Origin: Rhizobiaceae bacterium UBA1291
GTDB taxonomy: Bacteria > Pseudomonadota > Alphaproteobacteria > Rhizobiales > Rhizobiaceae
DNA: 6,048 nucleotides
Assembly (NCBI GenBank): GCA_002307905.1
Contig: DBUL01000116.1
Span: forward strand, 1-6,048
Direction of reading: 5' to 3'
Of the stretch, positions 4,696-6,048 are shown piece by piece (the first letter of the stretch is position 1; the number at the start of each line of letters is the position of its first letter). The notes under the pieces were generated by a model. The model did not search any database, was not told where the DNA came from, and saw only the letters and a list, made by a program, of their open reading frames with translations. A program made the translations under genes and the position numbers.

Positions 4696-6048
4696 GCGTC
4701 CCTTGCGACGACCTTTCCGGGATTGAAACGGTTTTGAGGATCAATGCCGCGCTTTATACGCCGCATCAGTTCGCTCTTCACCGGATTGCCATAGGCTGCG
4801 TTTAGGCTAAGCTTTGCCTGACCGATCCCGTATTCGGCGCTGAAGGTGCCGCCCATCTCGCTTGTCAGCCCGTAGATTGATGGCGACAATTCCGTCTCGA
4901 TCCATTCCTTGGTCACAACGGGATTATCGGGTGCGGGCAAAACGTTGAAGTGCACGTTGCCGTCGCCGACATGACCATAGACCGATAGACGCGCTCCACA
5001 CCCTCGCTCAAGCACGATCGCTGAAGCTCGCTCAATGAAATCGGCGATGCGTGACGGACGCACCGCGACATCGTGCTTCACGGAACCGCCGGACAGCACC
5101 TCGCCCTCGGGAATGCTTTCGCGTAAATCCATCAGCGCTAGACGCTGGGTATCGCTGGCGGCGATTACCCCATCCGTCAACAGCCCCTCTTCCATGAAGT
5201 CCCCAACGAGTGCCTCGAAAACATGCTCGAGCGGCATGGCGCTTGTGCCTGTTGCCACCTCGACCAGAAGATAGTGTGGGCTTTTGCGTTCCAGCGGCAG
5301 GCGCAATTCCGACCGCGTCGACAGCAGCCTGTCCATCGCGTCGTGACCGATATACTCGAAGATCCTCACACCGTCGCCGGTCGCAGCCTGGACGCGATCC
5401 AGCATGGACGGCACGCTCTCGAGACAGGGACAGGCAAGAAACGCGGTCACTGACTTTTCAGCAAGGCGGCGCATGCGCAGGGTCGCGGCAGTGATCAGCC
5501 CGAGCGTTCCCTCTGCGCCGATGAAAAGCTGATCCACGGCATAGCCCGAATTGTCCTTGCGCAACGGCTCCAGCGTATCCAGAACCTGGCCATCGGAAAG
5601 GACAACTTCGAGCCCAAGCACGAGGTCCCGTGTCACGCCTGCACCGATAACGTTCATGCCTCCGGCATTCGTCGAAATATTGCCGCCGATCTGACAACTT
5701 CCCTTCGCCCCAAGGGACAGCGGGCACTCAAGCCCGACGGAGGCAACGGCATCCTGCAGGCTTGAGAGGATCACGCCGGCCTCCACCGTAACCGAGCGGT
5801 TCAATCTGTCGATCTCGCGTATGCGGTTCATTCTTTCGAAGGACAGGATGACCTGGCTGCCGCTACCGTCCGGCGTCGCGGCGGCGCAATAGGATGTATT
5901 TCCGCCCTGCGGCACGATCGACACGCCATGCTTGGCGCAAAGACGCACACAGGACACCACCTCTTCGGTTGAACGCGGGCGCAGCACGGCCATGGCCTTG
6001 CCTGTATACTTGCGGCGGAAATCGGTGAGATAGCGTTCCATGACATCG
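4692..6048 (-). CDS. FAD-linked 2-hydroxyacid dehydrogenase, GlcD / D-2-hydroxyglutarate dehydrogenase family (5' end outside window)
   Basis: The minus-strand frame is open from the right edge to TGA 4694-4692. An ATG at 6041 gives 449 residues, but the frame continues upstream of it and relatives have about 20-30 more residues there, so this ATG is probably internal. Numbering below uses it. The PCMH-type FAD-binding domain covers about 15-190: PQGGNTS (44-50), SLGAKGSCQIGGNISTNAGG (109-128) and FIGAEGTLGLIT (173-184). The FAD-oxidase C-terminal domain follows, with the probable metal-binding GHVGDGNVHFN (His357, His364) and Glu403. The next residue, usually the active-site His of Glu-His-Gly, is Tyr404. 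It ends RFNPGKV, as expected. Such enzymes oxidise D-2-hydroxyacids such as D-lactate, glycolate or D-2-hydroxyglutarate and pass electrons to quinone, cytochrome or electron-transfer flavoprotein. The substrate is not assignable here. No signal peptide can be judged because the N-terminus is missing. Confidence 0.9.
   Translation of the reverse strand, partial: DVMERYLTDFRRKYTGKAMAVLRPRSTEEVVSCVRLCAKHGVSIVPQGGNTSYCAAATPDGSGSQVILSFERMNRIREIDRLNRSVTVEAGVILSSLQDAVASVGLECPLSLGAKGSCQIGGNISTNAGGMNVIGAGVTRDLVLGLEVVLSDGQVLDTLEPLRKDNSGYAVDQLFIGAEGTLGLITAATLRMRRLAEKSVTAFLACPCLESVPSMLDRVQAATGDGVRIFEYIGHDAMDRLLSTRSELRLPLERKSPHYLLVEVATGTSAMPLEHVFEALVGDFMEEGLLTDGVIAASDTQRLALMDLRESIPEGEVLSGGSVKHDVAVRPSRIADFIERASAIVLERGCGARLSVYGHVGDGNVHFNVLPAPDNPVVTKEWIETELSPSIYGLTSEMGGTFSAEYGIGQAKLSLNAAYGNPVKSELMRRIKRGIDPQNRFNPGKVVARDA

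Noticed and set aside
4423..4737. Plus-strand open frame of 104 codons running into the dehydrogenase 3' end
   Set aside because: Only its middle (4519-4593) is meaningful, as part of the ISL3 fossil. The rest is non-coding or antisense to the dehydrogenase.

Overview
The window looks like a chromosomal or accessory segment of an alphaproteobacterium, most likely of the Rhizobiales. This rests on high GC content, GC-rich third codon positions, and the gene families present (DeoR regulator with a DmpA-type aminopeptidase, a winged-helix/TolB-like/TPR regulator, a GlcD-type flavin dehydrogenase). The genus assignment is inference. Four genes look intact, or run intact to a window edge, apart from the small cupin, whose start had to be chosen. 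Between them lie short stretches of broken genes.

Positions 1-1673 (+ strand) hold the C-terminal sensor half of a DeoR-family repressor. It is followed after 31 bases by a complete P1/DmpA-family (peptidase S58) self-cleaving aminopeptidase with all the expected active-site residues. Directly downstream, at 1756-1956, is the last ~55 residues of a prolyl-iminopeptidase-type alpha/beta hydrolase whose front four fifths are gone. Together these suggest a former peptide or amino-acid-derivative degradation operon that lost its second hydrolase to a deletion.

Positions 1940-4221 hold a divergent pair. A 122-residue cupin is on the minus strand (2160-2528). On the plus strand is a 517-residue cytosolic regulator with an N-terminal OmpR-type winged helix, a TolB-like middle and C-terminal TPR repeats (2668-4221). 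They share a 139-base intergenic region that contains a reasonable promoter for the regulator. Control of the cupin by the regulator is a plausible inference from the layout. Downstream of the cupin on the same strand is a short open frame with a strong ribosome binding site (1940-2104), which may be the front end of a truncated gene.

Positions 4222-4691 hold no intact gene. About 260 bases of this interval (4331-4593) are a frameshifted, internally deleted fossil of an ISL3-family transposase.

Positions 4692-6048 (minus strand) encode an FAD-linked 2-hydroxyacid dehydrogenase of the GlcD/D-2-hydroxyglutarate dehydrogenase family. It runs off the right edge and lacks perhaps its first 20-30 residues. 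Its otherwise conserved C-terminal Glu-His-Gly motif reads Glu-Tyr-Gly. A short hydrophobic frame overlaps its stop codon and runs into the ISL3 fossil, which suggests that a downstream membrane-protein gene was destroyed there.

I did not find a convincing undescribed system such as a defence island, CRISPR array, retroelement or RNA gene. The most useful observations are the gene-decay scars, the active-site substitution in the flavoenzyme, and the divergent cupin/regulator module.
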